The notes beneath the pieces are model-generated. The model made no database searches. It had not been told where the DNA came from and saw only the letters and a list, made by a program, of their open reading frames with translations. This document shows, piece by piece, positions 9,274 to 17,649 of a DNA stretch of 64,000 nucleotides. The DNA is from Leifsonia sp. 1010 (GTDB lineage: Bacteria > Actinomycetota > Actinomycetes > Actinomycetales > Microbacteriaceae). The DNA lies in the NCBI RefSeq assembly GCF_031455295.1, contig NZ_JAVDSL010000001.1, forward strand, positions 1,364,001 to 1,428,000. Direction: 5' to 3'. Position 1 is the first letter of the stretch, and each line of letters starts with the position of its first letter. The translations under genes and the position numbers were made by a program.

Positions 9274-10223
9274 GTGCCGCGCTGCCGTCCCCGCAACGCG
9301 CGCGCCGCCCGCCGTCGCTGGTTCACCCGCTGCACGGTCAGGGTCGCCACCCCGCCGAGCGTGATCGCGGCGAGGTTGACGACCAGCTGGATGAGCGCGC
9401 CGACGGACTGTTCGGCGGCCCCGTAGGTGAGGGCGACGGCGGCGTTCGCGGCGGCCGGGATCGTCGTCACCGAGATCAGCACGCCGACGAGTGCGCCCGA
9501 CTTCGCGGTCGACAGGGACAGGAGGCCGGCGACGCCGGCGAGGAATCCGACCACCCAGCTGAGCGCGTTCGGTCTCCAGATGAAGTCCGTCAGCGGACGG
9601 GAGTGCAGCAGGTCGGCGGGTGACATCAGGTGGAGCGCCGTGAGGAGCGCGGTGAAGAGGACGGTGATCCCGATGGCGACGGCGAATCCGACGGCGAGCG
9701 CGAGGACGGATTGCGCGATCATCCGACCCCGCCATCGCACGAGGCCCACGGAGAGCGCGGCGAGCGGTCCGAAGTCCGGTCCGACGACCATGGCGCCGAC
9801 GATGAGGATGGGTTCGTCGAACACCACGCCGATCGCCCCGATCATGGTGGCGACGGACATGAACGTCAGGAACGTGGGGGAGAGGCCGGTCTCCTCGTGC
9901 GTGCGCTGCTCGATCTCCTGCCACACCACCGCGTCGGCCGCATGCCCGGGGGCTGCGCGGCTTGCGCGCTTGGCCGCATCCGAGATCTCGACGCCGATGT
10001 CGTCGACGGAGATCGAGCCCTCATGCTGCACGCCGAGTTGCTGGAGCTGGTCGAGGAGGGTGCTCAACCCTTCGCGGGCGACATCGCAGAGCACCAGGTC
10101 GCCGGGAGGCCGGGTGGCGGCCTTCGGCATGCGGACGATGTTCGTCGTCGCAACGCTGTCCTGAAGAGTGGTCAGCACCCGGTCGACAAGGTTCTCGGGG
10201 GCGATGATCCGCAGATGCTGCAC
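9267..10223 (-). CDS. DUF389 family membrane protein
   Basis: Membrane protein of 318 residues. The N-terminal soluble domain (residues 1-110) begins MQHLRIIAPENLVDRVLTTL. Then come about six membrane segments with the DUF389 signature (LTFMSVATMIGAIGVVFDEPILIVGAMVVGPDFGPLAALSVGL) and a basic tail. The family is widespread in bacteria with no firmly proven role. Translation appears to start at GTG 10223; there is no strong ribosome site, so the exact start is uncertain, but this position fits the beginning of the conserved domain. Confidence 0.87.
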   Translation of the reverse strand: MQHLRIIAPENLVDRVLTTLQDSVATTNIVRMPKAATRPPGDLVLCDVAREGLSTLLDQLQQLGVQHEGSISVDDIGVEISDAAKRASRAAPGHAADAVVWQEIEQRTHEETGLSPTFLTFMSVATMIGAIGVVFDEPILIVGAMVVGPDFGPLAALSVGLVRWRGRMIAQSVLALAVGFAVAIGITVLFTALLTALHLMSPADLLHSRPLTDFIWRPNALSWVVGFLAGVAGLLSLSTAKSGALVGVLISVTTIPAAANAAVALTYGAAEQSVGALIQLVVNLAAITLGGVATLTVQRVNQRRRAARALRGRQRGTV

Positions 10224-10378
10224 GTGGACAGTGTCGCCGCAATCGAGCCGGGCGTCCGGCGATCGAGGGCGTGTCGAACAGGATGACCGGCTATCCGCAC
10301 CCTCCCTCCCGGTGCTAGTTTCTGCACTGTTTGCGGGGGGAGACGTGGCCGTATCGAGGGAGATAAGGAGTCATGTCG

Positions 10379-11542
10379 ATGAGATCACTGCACATCGCCA
10401 TACGCGCGGGGATGCCCGCGTTACTCGTCGCGGCGCTCGTCGCCGCCGGAGCCACCTCCGCTGAGGCCGTCACGGTCACCGCGCCGAAGCCGCCGGCCGG
10501 ATCGGTGCAGGTGGTCGTCTCGGGGTTGGACAACCCGCGCGGCCTGTCGTTCGGGACCGGAGGGCAGCTGTTCATCGCGGAAGCGGGGCACGGCGGCTCG
10601 CTTCCCCTGGGCGGCGGACCCGAAGGGGACCAGTTCGCCGGCCTCACGGGCAGGCTCGGGGTGTGGAAGGACGGCGTCCTGACGCATCCGATCACCGGTT
10701 TCTTCTCGGCTGCGGACCAGTCCGGCGCAGCTGCCGAAGGACTGGTTTCGGTCGACGCGCAGGGAAGATGGGTGACCGGCCAGATCGCGTTGAACACCGC
10801 GCCGATCCCGCCGGTGCCGCCGGGCAATCCGGTCGTGGATGCCGCGCGGGCGCAGCTCGGTCGCACGGTCGCACTGGACCCGTCGTCGGGGACCTGGTCT
10901 CCGATCGCCTCCACCGGGGATGCCGACTACGCCTGGACTGCCGCGCACAAGGACCTGGTCCCGGATCAGTTCCCGGACGCCAACCCGAACTCGGTGATCA
11001 CCGTGGGCAACACCCGTTACGTCGCGGACGCCGGCGCCAACATCCTCGCCAAGGTGGATAAGAACGGCACCGTCTCCACCCTGGCGTTCATGGATGTTCC
11101 GGCCGGGTCGGTGACGGACGGCGTGAGCACCTGCGTGGCGAAGGCTCCCGACGGTTCGTTCTACGTGACGGAGCTGCTGGGGGGCACGTATGCGCCGGGT
11201 GGCGCTCGCGTCTGGCAGGTCTGGCCGGACGGCACCGCGCGGGTCAAGTGGAGCGGCTTCAGCACCATCCAGGGCTGCGGCTTCGACGGATCCGGCAACT
11301 TCTACGTCACGGAGTTCCAGATCAACGGACTGAACCCCAGCCCGACAGGTGACCCGAGCGGGGCGCTGGTGAAGATCACCGCGAGCGGGCAGCGCACCAC
11401 CTACGGTGTCGGACAGCTGTTCTTCCCGTCGGGCTTCGCCTTCCGCGGCGGCAGCGTATACGTGTCCAACTGGTCGATCATGCCCGCAACCGGGATGAAC
11501 GGTCACAGCGGACAGGTGGTCCGGATCAACGTGGGGGAGTGA
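10379..11542 (+). CDS. Secreted ScyD/ScyE-family beta-propeller protein
   Basis: Exported protein of 387 residues. The signal peptide runs through about residue 30 (ending ATSAEAV). The rest consists of NHL/propeller-like strands: VVVSGLDNPRGLSFGTGGQLFIAEAG, NSVITVGNTRYVADAGANILAKVD, FDGSGNFYVTEFQING and FPSGFAFRGGSVYVSNWS. This is the pattern of the ScyD/ScyE family, which is common in actinobacteria with unknown substrate; the scytonemin link of the name does not carry over. The ATG at 10379 is preferred over the one at 10373 because AAGGAG lies eight bases upstream of it. It is a lone gene ending at a strong hairpin. Confidence 0.85.
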   Translation: MRSLHIAIRAGMPALLVAALVAAGATSAEAVTVTAPKPPAGSVQVVVSGLDNPRGLSFGTGGQLFIAEAGHGGSLPLGGGPEGDQFAGLTGRLGVWKDGVLTHPITGFFSAADQSGAAAEGLVSVDAQGRWVTGQIALNTAPIPPVPPGNPVVDAARAQLGRTVALDPSSGTWSPIASTGDADYAWTAAHKDLVPDQFPDANPNSVITVGNTRYVADAGANILAKVDKNGTVSTLAFMDVPAGSVTDGVSTCVAKAPDGSFYVTELLGGTYAPGGARVWQVWPDGTARVKWSGFSTIQGCGFDGSGNFYVTEFQINGLNPSPTGDPSGALVKITASGQRTTYGVGQLFFPSGFAFRGGSVYVSNWSIMPATGMNGHSGQVVRINVGE

Positions 11543-11552
11543 GGGATCGGGA

Positions 11553-11583
11553 GCCGGCCCTCAGGAACGTTCCGGGGGCCGGC
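11553..11583. terminator. Bidirectional terminator-like hairpin
   Basis: GCCGGCCC pairs with GGGCCGGC, and the loop holds a second palindrome, GGAACGTTCC, giving a long nested stem. It lies between the convergent propeller-protein gene and the SDR gene, where a terminator for both strands is expected. There is no T-run, as is common in high-GC actinobacteria. Confidence 0.6.
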
Positions 11584-11603
11584 CCCCGCTCGCAGTCCGC
11601 GGC

Positions 11604-12389
11604 TCAGGCCAGCACACGACCGCTGATGGTCAGTGCGGTGCGCCGGGGCATGAGGCGCACCAGCCGGGCCGAGAGGGCGTTGGCCGCACCGGAGACGATG
11701 CTCGGCGGTGTCTTCCTGCGGTCGAGCTGGCGCAGGGCGAGCCGGACGACCTGCTCCGGCGTCTGGAATCGTCCCACGGCCGCATCCTCGCTTCCGACGA
11801 CGTCGAAGAACTCGGTGCGGGTCGCGCCGGGGCTCAGGGCGAGTACGCCGAGGCCCGTGCCTCTCGTCTCGTAGGCGAGCGCTTCGGTGAAGTTCAGGAC
11901 GAACGCTTTGGTCGCTCCGTACAGCGCCATGTTGGGGCACGGCTGGTACGCGCCGGTGCTGGCGACGCTGATCAGCGCGCCACGACCGTCCTGCACCAGG
12001 TCGGGGAGGAACTCGCGGGTGAGGGCGACGACGGCCGCGACGTTCACCTGCACCATCTCGGCGGTTCGGGCGGGATCCGCCTCGATGAAGGCGGACTTCA
12101 TCCCGAACCCGGCGTTGTTGACGAGGGACTGGACGGTGATGCCGCGGTCGTCGAGTTCGCGTCGCAAATCCTTCGCCGCGCCGGGAGCGGTCAGATCGAG
12201 CGCGATGACCGTCGCCCTGATGGCGTGCTGCTGCTCCAGCCTCTCGGCCAGGGCGGTAAGGCGATCGACGCGCCGGGCGACGAGGACGACGTCGGCGCCG
12301 CGGGCGGCGAACTGGGTGGCGAACTCCGTGCCGAGGCCGGAGCTCGCGCCGGTGATGAGGGCGGTGGTGCCGCGGTAGTTTCTGCTCAT
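11604..12389 (-). CDS. SDR family NAD(P)-dependent oxidoreductase
   Basis: Classical short-chain dehydrogenase/reductase of 261 residues. It has the cofactor loop TGASSGLG (13-20), NNAG (91-94), catalytic Ser144, Tyr157 and Lys161 (YGATK), and the PGATRT loop after the catalytic region. Arg/Val after the second strand suggests NADP use, but this is not certain. The substrate is unknown. It is transcribed divergently from a TetR regulator, with a ten-base inverted repeat between them, so it is probably repressed by that regulator. It resembles the SDR at 62369, which has a different type of divergent regulator. Confidence 0.9.
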   Translation of the reverse strand: MSRNYRGTTALITGASSGLGTEFATQFAARGADVVLVARRVDRLTALAERLEQQHAIRATVIALDLTAPGAAKDLRRELDDRGITVQSLVNNAGFGMKSAFIEADPARTAEMVQVNVAAVVALTREFLPDLVQDGRGALISVASTGAYQPCPNMALYGATKAFVLNFTEALAYETRGTGLGVLALSPGATRTEFFDVVGSEDAAVGRFQTPEQVVRLALRQLDRRKTPPSIVSGAANALSARLVRLMPRRTALTISGRVLA

Positions 12390-12394
12390 GGCCT

Positions 12395-12435
12395 CAATGT
12401 AGACAGTGTCAGCATTGTTGTCAACGTCTACATTG
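12395..12435. promoter_or_regulatory. Candidate TetR operator, ten-base inverted repeat
   Basis: CAATGTAGAC and GTCTACATTG are perfect ten-base inverted arms separated by 21 bases that contain further GTGTCA/TGTCAA half-sites. It fills the gap between the divergent SDR and TetR genes, starting six bases from the SDR start codon. Position and symmetry indicate an operator for the adjacent TetR protein controlling both promoters. Confidence 0.7.
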
Positions 12436-12450
12436 GGGTAGGGTTGTCGC

Positions 12451-13041
12451 GTGTCCGAACGCTCCTATCACCATGGCAACCTGCGCTCGGCGCTCCTCGA
12501 CCGCGCCGGCAACGTCATCGAGTCCGACGGCGTGGAGGAGCTGTCCCTCCGGCAGCTCGCCCGTGACGTCGGAGTGAGCCACGGCGCATCAGCCCGGCAC
12601 TTCCGCGACAAGCACGCCCTCCTCGACGCGCTCGCGGTGGAAGGCTTCCACCGGCTCAACGCCGAGCTGGCCGCCGCCGCAAGCTCCGCCGGGTCGTTCG
12701 CCGACCGGTTCCGAGCGGTGGGGATGGCGTATGTCGAGTTCGCCGTGGCGCAGCCGGCGCTGCTCGGCTTGATGTACCGCGCCAAGCACCATCCGCAGGC
12801 CTCCGCCGAACTCGTCGGAGCGAGCGGGGTCGGGATGCGCGGACTCGTCGCGCTCTTCGAGCAAGGGCAGGAGTCGGGGGATCTGCGGGAGGGGTCCGCG
12901 GACGAGGACGCGCTCGTCGCGTTCGCCGCCGTCCACGGCGTCGCGACGCTGGCCACCGACGACCTGCTCGACGGCGTCCCGTGGCGGGACGCGGCGGAGC
13001 GCACCATCGACTTCGTCTGGCGCGGGCTGATGGGCGGCTAG
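12451..13041 (+). CDS. TetR/AcrR-family transcriptional regulator
   Basis: Regulator of 196 residues. The N-terminal helix-turn-helix domain is RSALLDRAGNVIESDGVEELSLRQLARDVGVSHGASARHFRDKHALLDALA, followed by a helical ligand-binding domain of the TetR_C type. It starts at GTG 12451 after a G-rich stretch. It is divergent from the SDR gene and, by the shared inverted repeat, likely controls it and itself. The inducer is unknown. Confidence 0.9.
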   Translation: MSERSYHHGNLRSALLDRAGNVIESDGVEELSLRQLARDVGVSHGASARHFRDKHALLDALAVEGFHRLNAELAAAASSAGSFADRFRAVGMAYVEFAVAQPALLGLMYRAKHHPQASAELVGASGVGMRGLVALFEQGQESGDLREGSADEDALVAFAAVHGVATLATDDLLDGVPWRDAAERTIDFVWRGLMGG

Positions 13042-13068
13042 CGCCGGTCTGTCACAATACAAAGCGTC

Positions 13069-13082
13069 ATTGTTAACACAAT
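13069..13082. promoter_or_regulatory. Imperfect palindrome upstream of the GntR gene
   Basis: ATTGTTAACACAAT is a 14-base near-palindrome (12 of 14 positions symmetric) located 24 bases before the GntR start codon. It is AT-rich against a GC-rich background. Position suggests an autoregulatory operator or the promoter core; no second copy was found near iolC. Confidence 0.4.
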
Positions 13083-13106
13083 CTCGCGAACAGCTCGGAG
13101 GCGCAG

Positions 13107-13868
13107 ATGGTTCAGGCGGAGCATCCGCTGCCGACCGACCTTTTCATGGATCTCGATCGCTCCGGCCCGGTGCCGATGTACTACCAGGTGGCGAGCCGGC
13201 TCGAGAAGGCGATCAAGGACGAGACGCTCCCCGCCGGTGCGCGGCTGGAGAACGAGGTGGCGCTCGGGCGCCGGCTCGGCCTGTCCCGCCCGACGATCCG
13301 CCGCGCGATCCAAGAGCTGGTCGACAAGGGTCTGCTGGTGCGCCGCCGCGGAGTGGGCACGCAGGTCGTCCACGGCAGGGTCACCCGCAACGTCGAGTTG
13401 AGCAGCCTCTACGAGGACCTGGAGAACTCCGGGCAGAAGCCCGAGACGAGGATTCTGGACTGCACGATCGTGCAGGCGGACGAGCGTGCCGCGGCCATCC
13501 TGGACATCGAGCGCGGCAGCCCCACCCTCCACCTGCGGAGACTGCGTCTGGCCGACGGCGTGCCGATCGCCATCCTCGACAACACGCTGCCTCCCGACTA
13601 CTCGGACATCGCCGAGGAGGACCTCGCGACTCACGGGCTGTACCAGGTCCTCCGTTCGCGAGGAGTGACCATGCGTGTCGCCAACCAGCGGATCGGCGCG
13701 CGCGAGGCGACGGCCAATGAAGCCTCCCTCCTCGACATCCGGCGGGGCAGCGCCGTCTTGACGATGTCGCGTACCGTCTTCGACAACTCCGGGCGTGCGG
13801 TCGAGTTCGGTCAGCACTGTTACCGCCCCGACCTCTATTCGTTCGAGGTGACTCTGGTCAACCGCTGA
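13107..13868 (+). CDS. GntR-family transcriptional regulator with UTRA domain (HutC subfamily)
   Basis: Regulator of 253 residues. The winged helix-turn-helix covers about residues 20-88 (PMYYQVASRLEKAIKDETLPAGARLENEVALGRRLGLSRPTIRRAIQELVDKGLL in order). The UTRA effector-binding domain spans about 110-250. GGAGG lies six bases before the ATG. The gene converges with iolD, the end of the inositol cluster, and GntR-type regulators are common controllers of iol operons. A role in inositol control is therefore likely but inferred from position only. Confidence 0.9.
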   Translation: MVQAEHPLPTDLFMDLDRSGPVPMYYQVASRLEKAIKDETLPAGARLENEVALGRRLGLSRPTIRRAIQELVDKGLLVRRRGVGTQVVHGRVTRNVELSSLYEDLENSGQKPETRILDCTIVQADERAAAILDIERGSPTLHLRRLRLADGVPIAILDNTLPPDYSDIAEEDLATHGLYQVLRSRGVTMRVANQRIGAREATANEASLLDIRRGSAVLTMSRTVFDNSGRAVEFGQHCYRPDLYSFEVTLVNR

Positions 13869-13871
13869 TCG

Positions 13872-13913
13872 GCCGAGCGGCGGTCAGCCGAGCGGCGCTC
13901 AGCCGAGCAACGG
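13872..13913. repeat. 15-base direct repeat, about 2.7 copies
   Basis: GCCGAGCGGCGGTCA at 13872, GCCGAGCGGCGCTCA at 13887 and a decayed partial copy at 13902. The array sits at the junction of the convergent GntR and iolD genes and overlaps the iolD stop codon region. It looks like replication-slippage duplication of the gene end. Confidence 0.6.
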
Positions 13914-15794
13914 GCGCTGCCGTGTCCGCTGCCGCTCGTACGTCTCCCGCGCCGCGCGCGTGCTGTCGAGCGTCGACACCTCGGCCACGGGCACGTCCCA
14001 CCAACCCTCGCCGTCCGGGCCGTAGACGAGCGGGTCGCTGTCGACGTGGATGAGGGTCGCCCTATCGGACCCCTTCGCCTTCGATACGGCTGCGCGTAGC
14101 CGGCCGATCGCATCCGGTCCCGGCTCCACCACGATGACGTCGACGCCGTAGCTTCGCGCGTTGGCCGCAAGGTCGACAGGCAGGACCTCGTCGCCGTCGA
14201 AGCCGCCCTGCGCGTCCTGACGGCGGTAGCGCGTGCCGTACCGCTCCGAGCCGACGGTCTCGCTCAGATGACCGATCGACGCGTATCCGTGATTCTGCAC
14301 GAGGACGACGATGATCTTGATGCCCTCGGCGACGGCGGTGAGCAGTTCGGTGTGCAGCATCAGATAGGAGCCGTCGCCGACCATGACGATCACATCCCGG
14401 TCGGGGGCCGCCCGCTTCACTCCGAGACCGCCCGCGATCTCGTAGCCCATGCACGAGAACGCGTACTCGACGTGATACCCGAGCGGGTCCCGCACCCGCC
14501 ATAGCTTGTGGAGGTCTCCGGGGAGCGAACCGGCCGCCTGCACGACGACGTCGCGCGGGTCGCTGGCGTCCTGGACCGCGCCGATGATCTCCGGCTGACC
14601 GGGGAGGTCGGCTCCTGAGCCGCGGAAGGCGGTGTCGACCGTGTCGTTCCACCCGGCGGTGAGGCGTCGCAACTCCTCCGCGTAGCCGTCGGAGACCCGG
14701 TAGCCCGCGAGCTGCTCGCGGAGCGCCAACAGGGCCTCCCGCGCGTCGGCGACGACCGGCAGCCGGGAGCCGTGCTTGTAGGCGTCGAAGGAGGCGACGT
14801 TGATGTTGACGAACACCACGTCGGGATTCTGGAACGCGGTCCGGCTGGCGGTGGTGAAATCGCTGTACCGGGTGCCGATCCCGATCACCACATCCGCCGT
14901 CGCCGCGGCGCGGTTGGCGGGGATGGTGCCGGTCGCGCCGACGCCTCCGAGATACTGAGGGTGGTCCCAGACGAGGGAACCGCCGCCGGCCTGGGTCGTC
15001 CCGACCGGGATGCCGGTCGCCTCGACCAGCTCGCGCAGCGCGTCCTCCGCCGCCGAGTACAGGACGCCGCCGCCGGCCACGATGAGCGGCCGCGACGCTC
15101 CTCGGATGGCGCGCACAGCGCGCGCCAGCGCTCCGCGCTCGGGCAGCGGCCGCCGCAGATGCCACTCCCGGTCCTGCAAGAACTCGATCGGCACATCCAG
15201 CGCCTCCGCCTGCACGTCCTCGGGCAGGGCGATCGTCACAGCGCCCGTCTCCGCCGGGTCGGTGAGCACGCGCATCGCTTGGAGGGCGATGGAGTAGAGC
15301 TGCTCGGGCCGCTGGACGCGGTCGAAGAAGCGGGAGAGCGGGCGGAACGCATCGTTGACGGTGATGCCGGTGTCGTGCGGCAGCTCCAGCTGCTGCAGCA
15401 CGGGATCGGCGACCCGGGTCGCGAAGGTGTCGCTGGGGAGCAGCAGGGCCGGGAGGCGGTTGGCGGTGGCCAGCGCGGCGCCGGTCAGCATGTTCGCCGC
15501 ACCGGGACCGACGGATGCCGCGCTCGCCATGGTGCCGAGCCGCCGCCGCATCCGGGCGTACCCCACCGACTGGTGGACCATCGCCTGCTCGTTGCGGGCC
15601 TGGTGATACGGCATCAGCCCCGGCTGGTCGTGCTCCAGCTGTTTGAGGGCCTGCCCGATCCCGGCGACGTTGCCGTGCCCGAAGATCCCGAGAGTCCCCG
15701 CGATCGTGCGCTCGCGGTGCTCGCCGTCGACCGTCCACTGGTGCGCGAGGAACTCGACGAGGGCCTGGCTCACGGTCATCCTGCGGGTCGTCAT
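13899..15794 (-). CDS. iolD: 3D-(3,5/4)-trihydroxycyclohexane-1,2-dione acylhydrolase (IolD)
   Basis: Thiamine-diphosphate enzyme of 631 residues that opens the ring of the diketo intermediate of myo-inositol breakdown, giving 5-deoxy-glucuronate. The N-terminal region has GTLGIFGHGNVAGIGQAL. The cofactor-binding motif is GDGSYLMLHTELLTAVAEG, ending in VLVQNHGYASIG. The length suits IolD. The start overlaps the iolB stop (ATGA at 15791-15794), showing coupling in an operon ordered iolC, aldolase-like, iolB, iolD. A nearby in-frame ATG four codons later is an alternative. It acts in the cytoplasm just before IolB in product flow. Confidence 0.95.
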   Translation of the reverse strand: MTTRRMTVSQALVEFLAHQWTVDGEHRERTIAGTLGIFGHGNVAGIGQALKQLEHDQPGLMPYHQARNEQAMVHQSVGYARMRRRLGTMASAASVGPGAANMLTGAALATANRLPALLLPSDTFATRVADPVLQQLELPHDTGITVNDAFRPLSRFFDRVQRPEQLYSIALQAMRVLTDPAETGAVTIALPEDVQAEALDVPIEFLQDREWHLRRPLPERGALARAVRAIRGASRPLIVAGGGVLYSAAEDALRELVEATGIPVGTTQAGGGSLVWDHPQYLGGVGATGTIPANRAAATADVVIGIGTRYSDFTTASRTAFQNPDVVFVNINVASFDAYKHGSRLPVVADAREALLALREQLAGYRVSDGYAEELRRLTAGWNDTVDTAFRGSGADLPGQPEIIGAVQDASDPRDVVVQAAGSLPGDLHKLWRVRDPLGYHVEYAFSCMGYEIAGGLGVKRAAPDRDVIVMVGDGSYLMLHTELLTAVAEGIKIIVVLVQNHGYASIGHLSETVGSERYGTRYRRQDAQGGFDGDEVLPVDLAANARSYGVDVIVVEPGPDAIGRLRAAVSKAKGSDRATLIHVDSDPLVYGPDGEGWWDVPVAEVSTLDSTRAARETYERQRTRQRPLLG

Positions 15795-16708
15795 CGATGG
15801 TCTCCACTTCGGTCGGTCGCCGGCAGGTAGGGGAGGCGCGGGTCGACCTCCTGGCCCTCCCACGTCGCGCGCACCCAGCCGTGAGCGGGGTCGTCGCTGA
15901 TGTTCCACACGCGCTCGGGGTCGGGCCCCGCCATCACGTTGAGGTAGTACAGGTCGTACCCGGGCGCCGCCATGCAGGGGCCGTGCCAGCCGTGCGGGAC
16001 GAGGCCGATGTCACCGGTCCTCACCTCTGCCAGGGTGTCGATCTCGCCGGCTTCGGAGGAGTACGTGCGCAGGTAGCCGAAGGCGTCGGGATGAGAGGGG
16101 ACGGCGGCGTTCCGCGCGGACCGCGAGACGGCGCTCTCGAAGTAGTAGATCTCCTCGAGCCGCGATTCGCTCTCACTCCGCACGTCGTGCTTGTGCGGCG
16201 GGTACGACGACCAGTTCTCGGCGGGCGTGATGACCTCGCAGACGATGAACCGGTCGGCCGCGAGCGTCTGCGGCGTCCCGAAATTGTGCACCTGGCGACT
16301 GGAGCGACCCGCCCCGCGCAACTCGACGGGCACCTCGTCCCGCCGGATGTGCCGAGCGGGATAGGCGACCGACGCCGGAGCCTCCGCCACGGCGACCCGG
16401 CCGCGGCCGCGGATCGACGCTGCGGTCCCGGTCCCGAGGTACAGCACGTCCGTCGGGCCCGCGAAGACCGAAGGACGCCCGGCGAGCTCGGTCGAGCTCC
16501 CGTCGTGGCTCACCGTGAACGACCCGTGGAGCGGGATGATGAGCCGCTCCACCGACCCCGCTGCGAGCGACGACTCGTCCTCGTCCGTCAGTTCGGCGAT
16601 TCGCAGCCCGGTGTGGTGCCATCCCGGAATGCGGTCGTCGACCACCGACTCCCATCCCTCCCGCGCCAGGTCGCCGCGGGAGAAGAACCACTCGTTCCGG
16701 CGCGTCAT
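15791..16708 (-). CDS. iolB: 5-deoxy-glucuronate isomerase (IolB)
   Basis: Cupin-type isomerase of 305 residues that converts 5-deoxy-glucuronate to 2-deoxy-5-keto-gluconate in inositol catabolism. Recognised from the beginning NEWFFSRGDLAREGWESVVDDRIPGWHHTGLRI, the central VHNFGTPQTLAADRFIVCEVITPAENWSSYPPHKHD with its metal-ligand histidines, and the C-terminal GWHGPCMAAPGYDLYYLNVMAGP. The start overlaps the stop of the aldolase-like gene (ATGA), and its stop overlaps the iolD start. Confidence 0.95.
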   Translation of the reverse strand: MTRRNEWFFSRGDLAREGWESVVDDRIPGWHHTGLRIAELTDEDESSLAAGSVERLIIPLHGSFTVSHDGSSTELAGRPSVFAGPTDVLYLGTGTAASIRGRGRVAVAEAPASVAYPARHIRRDEVPVELRGAGRSSRQVHNFGTPQTLAADRFIVCEVITPAENWSSYPPHKHDVRSESESRLEEIYYFESAVSRSARNAAVPSHPDAFGYLRTYSSEAGEIDTLAEVRTGDIGLVPHGWHGPCMAAPGYDLYYLNVMAGPDPERVWNISDDPAHGWVRATWEGQEVDPRLPYLPATDRSGDHR

Positions 16709-17649
16709 CGGGTGAGCCGCGCCCGGTCGGAGGTGTGGACGAGAGCTGCGGCCCGGTCGACGGCCGCGGACACATCGTGATCGGAGGGGTAGATGAGGCT
16801 CCGCCCCGCGACCAGCCCCCGGACGCCGGGGAGCCGCAGCGCGCCCTCCCAGAGCTCGAACACCTCGTCGTCGGCGGTCCGCGCCTCGCCGCCGAGCAGC
16901 AGGGTGGGAAGGGTCGTCGCCGCCATGACGCGCTCCATGTCGGGTACGACGGGCAGCTTCAGCCAGGTGTAGACGGAGGACGTGCCCAGCCCGGCCGCGA
17001 TCGCGACGGATCGGATCACGGCGTCCGTGCTGAGGTCGTTGACCACCCGACCGTCCACCCAGTCGCAGATGAACGGTTCGAGCATGATCGGAACCCCCGC
17101 CGCTGCCGCCTCGTCGACGGCACGCGCGTTGGCCTCGATCGTGGCGGCCGAACCGGCGTCGGCGAAGTTGATGCGGAGGAGGGTCTTGGCGAAGTCCAGG
17201 CCGTCCCGCACGATCCCGGCGACGTCGTAGGCGGTGAAGCGGTCGTCCATCTCGAAGGTCGCGTGCCGGAGACCGCCGCGATTCATCGAGCCGACCACGA
17301 TCTTGTCGTCGAGGAGGCCGAGCAGCGCCAGGTCGTCGATGATGTCGGGAGTCCCGAGCACCCCGTCCACGCCCGGCCGGCTGAGCGCCGTCGCGAGACG
17401 ATCGAGCAGGTCGTACCGGTCGGCCATCGCGAGATCGTCGCCGCGGATGCCGAGGGCGCCGCGGGCAGGGTGATCGGCGGCCACGATGAAGAGCCGGCCG
17501 TCGTCCCGGATGATCGGACGACGCCGACGGGCGGCCAGGATGCTGCGCAACCGCGCCGGGTCCTCCGCGCGGGCGCGCCGCAGACCGTCGAAATCGGCTT
17601 CGCTCAGACGCCCGCCGTCCACGGCGACGCCGCTCTCATAGCGCAGCAT
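16705..17649 (-). CDS. Cgl0158-type aldolase-like (beta/alpha)8-barrel protein of the iol cluster
   Basis: Predicted barrel protein of 314 residues, similar to the protein that sits in actinobacterial inositol clusters (Cgl0158 family, often called deoxyribose-phosphate aldolase-like). Conserved stretches include FIVAADHPARGALG, GVLGTPDIIDDLALLGLLDDKIVVGSMNRGG and PLLLGGEARTADDEVFELWEGAL in order. In this position it probably does the job of IolJ, splitting 2-deoxy-5-keto-gluconate 6-phosphate made by IolC; that is inference from context. It overlaps iolC by 14 bases and iolB by four. Confidence 0.8.
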   Translation of the reverse strand: MLRYESGVAVDGGRLSEADFDGLRRARAEDPARLRSILAARRRRPIIRDDGRLFIVAADHPARGALGIRGDDLAMADRYDLLDRLATALSRPGVDGVLGTPDIIDDLALLGLLDDKIVVGSMNRGGLRHATFEMDDRFTAYDVAGIVRDGLDFAKTLLRINFADAGSAATIEANARAVDEAAAAGVPIMLEPFICDWVDGRVVNDLSTDAVIRSVAIAAGLGTSSVYTWLKLPVVPDMERVMAATTLPTLLLGGEARTADDEVFELWEGALRLPGVRGLVAGRSLIYPSDHDVSAAVDRAAALVHTSDRARLTR

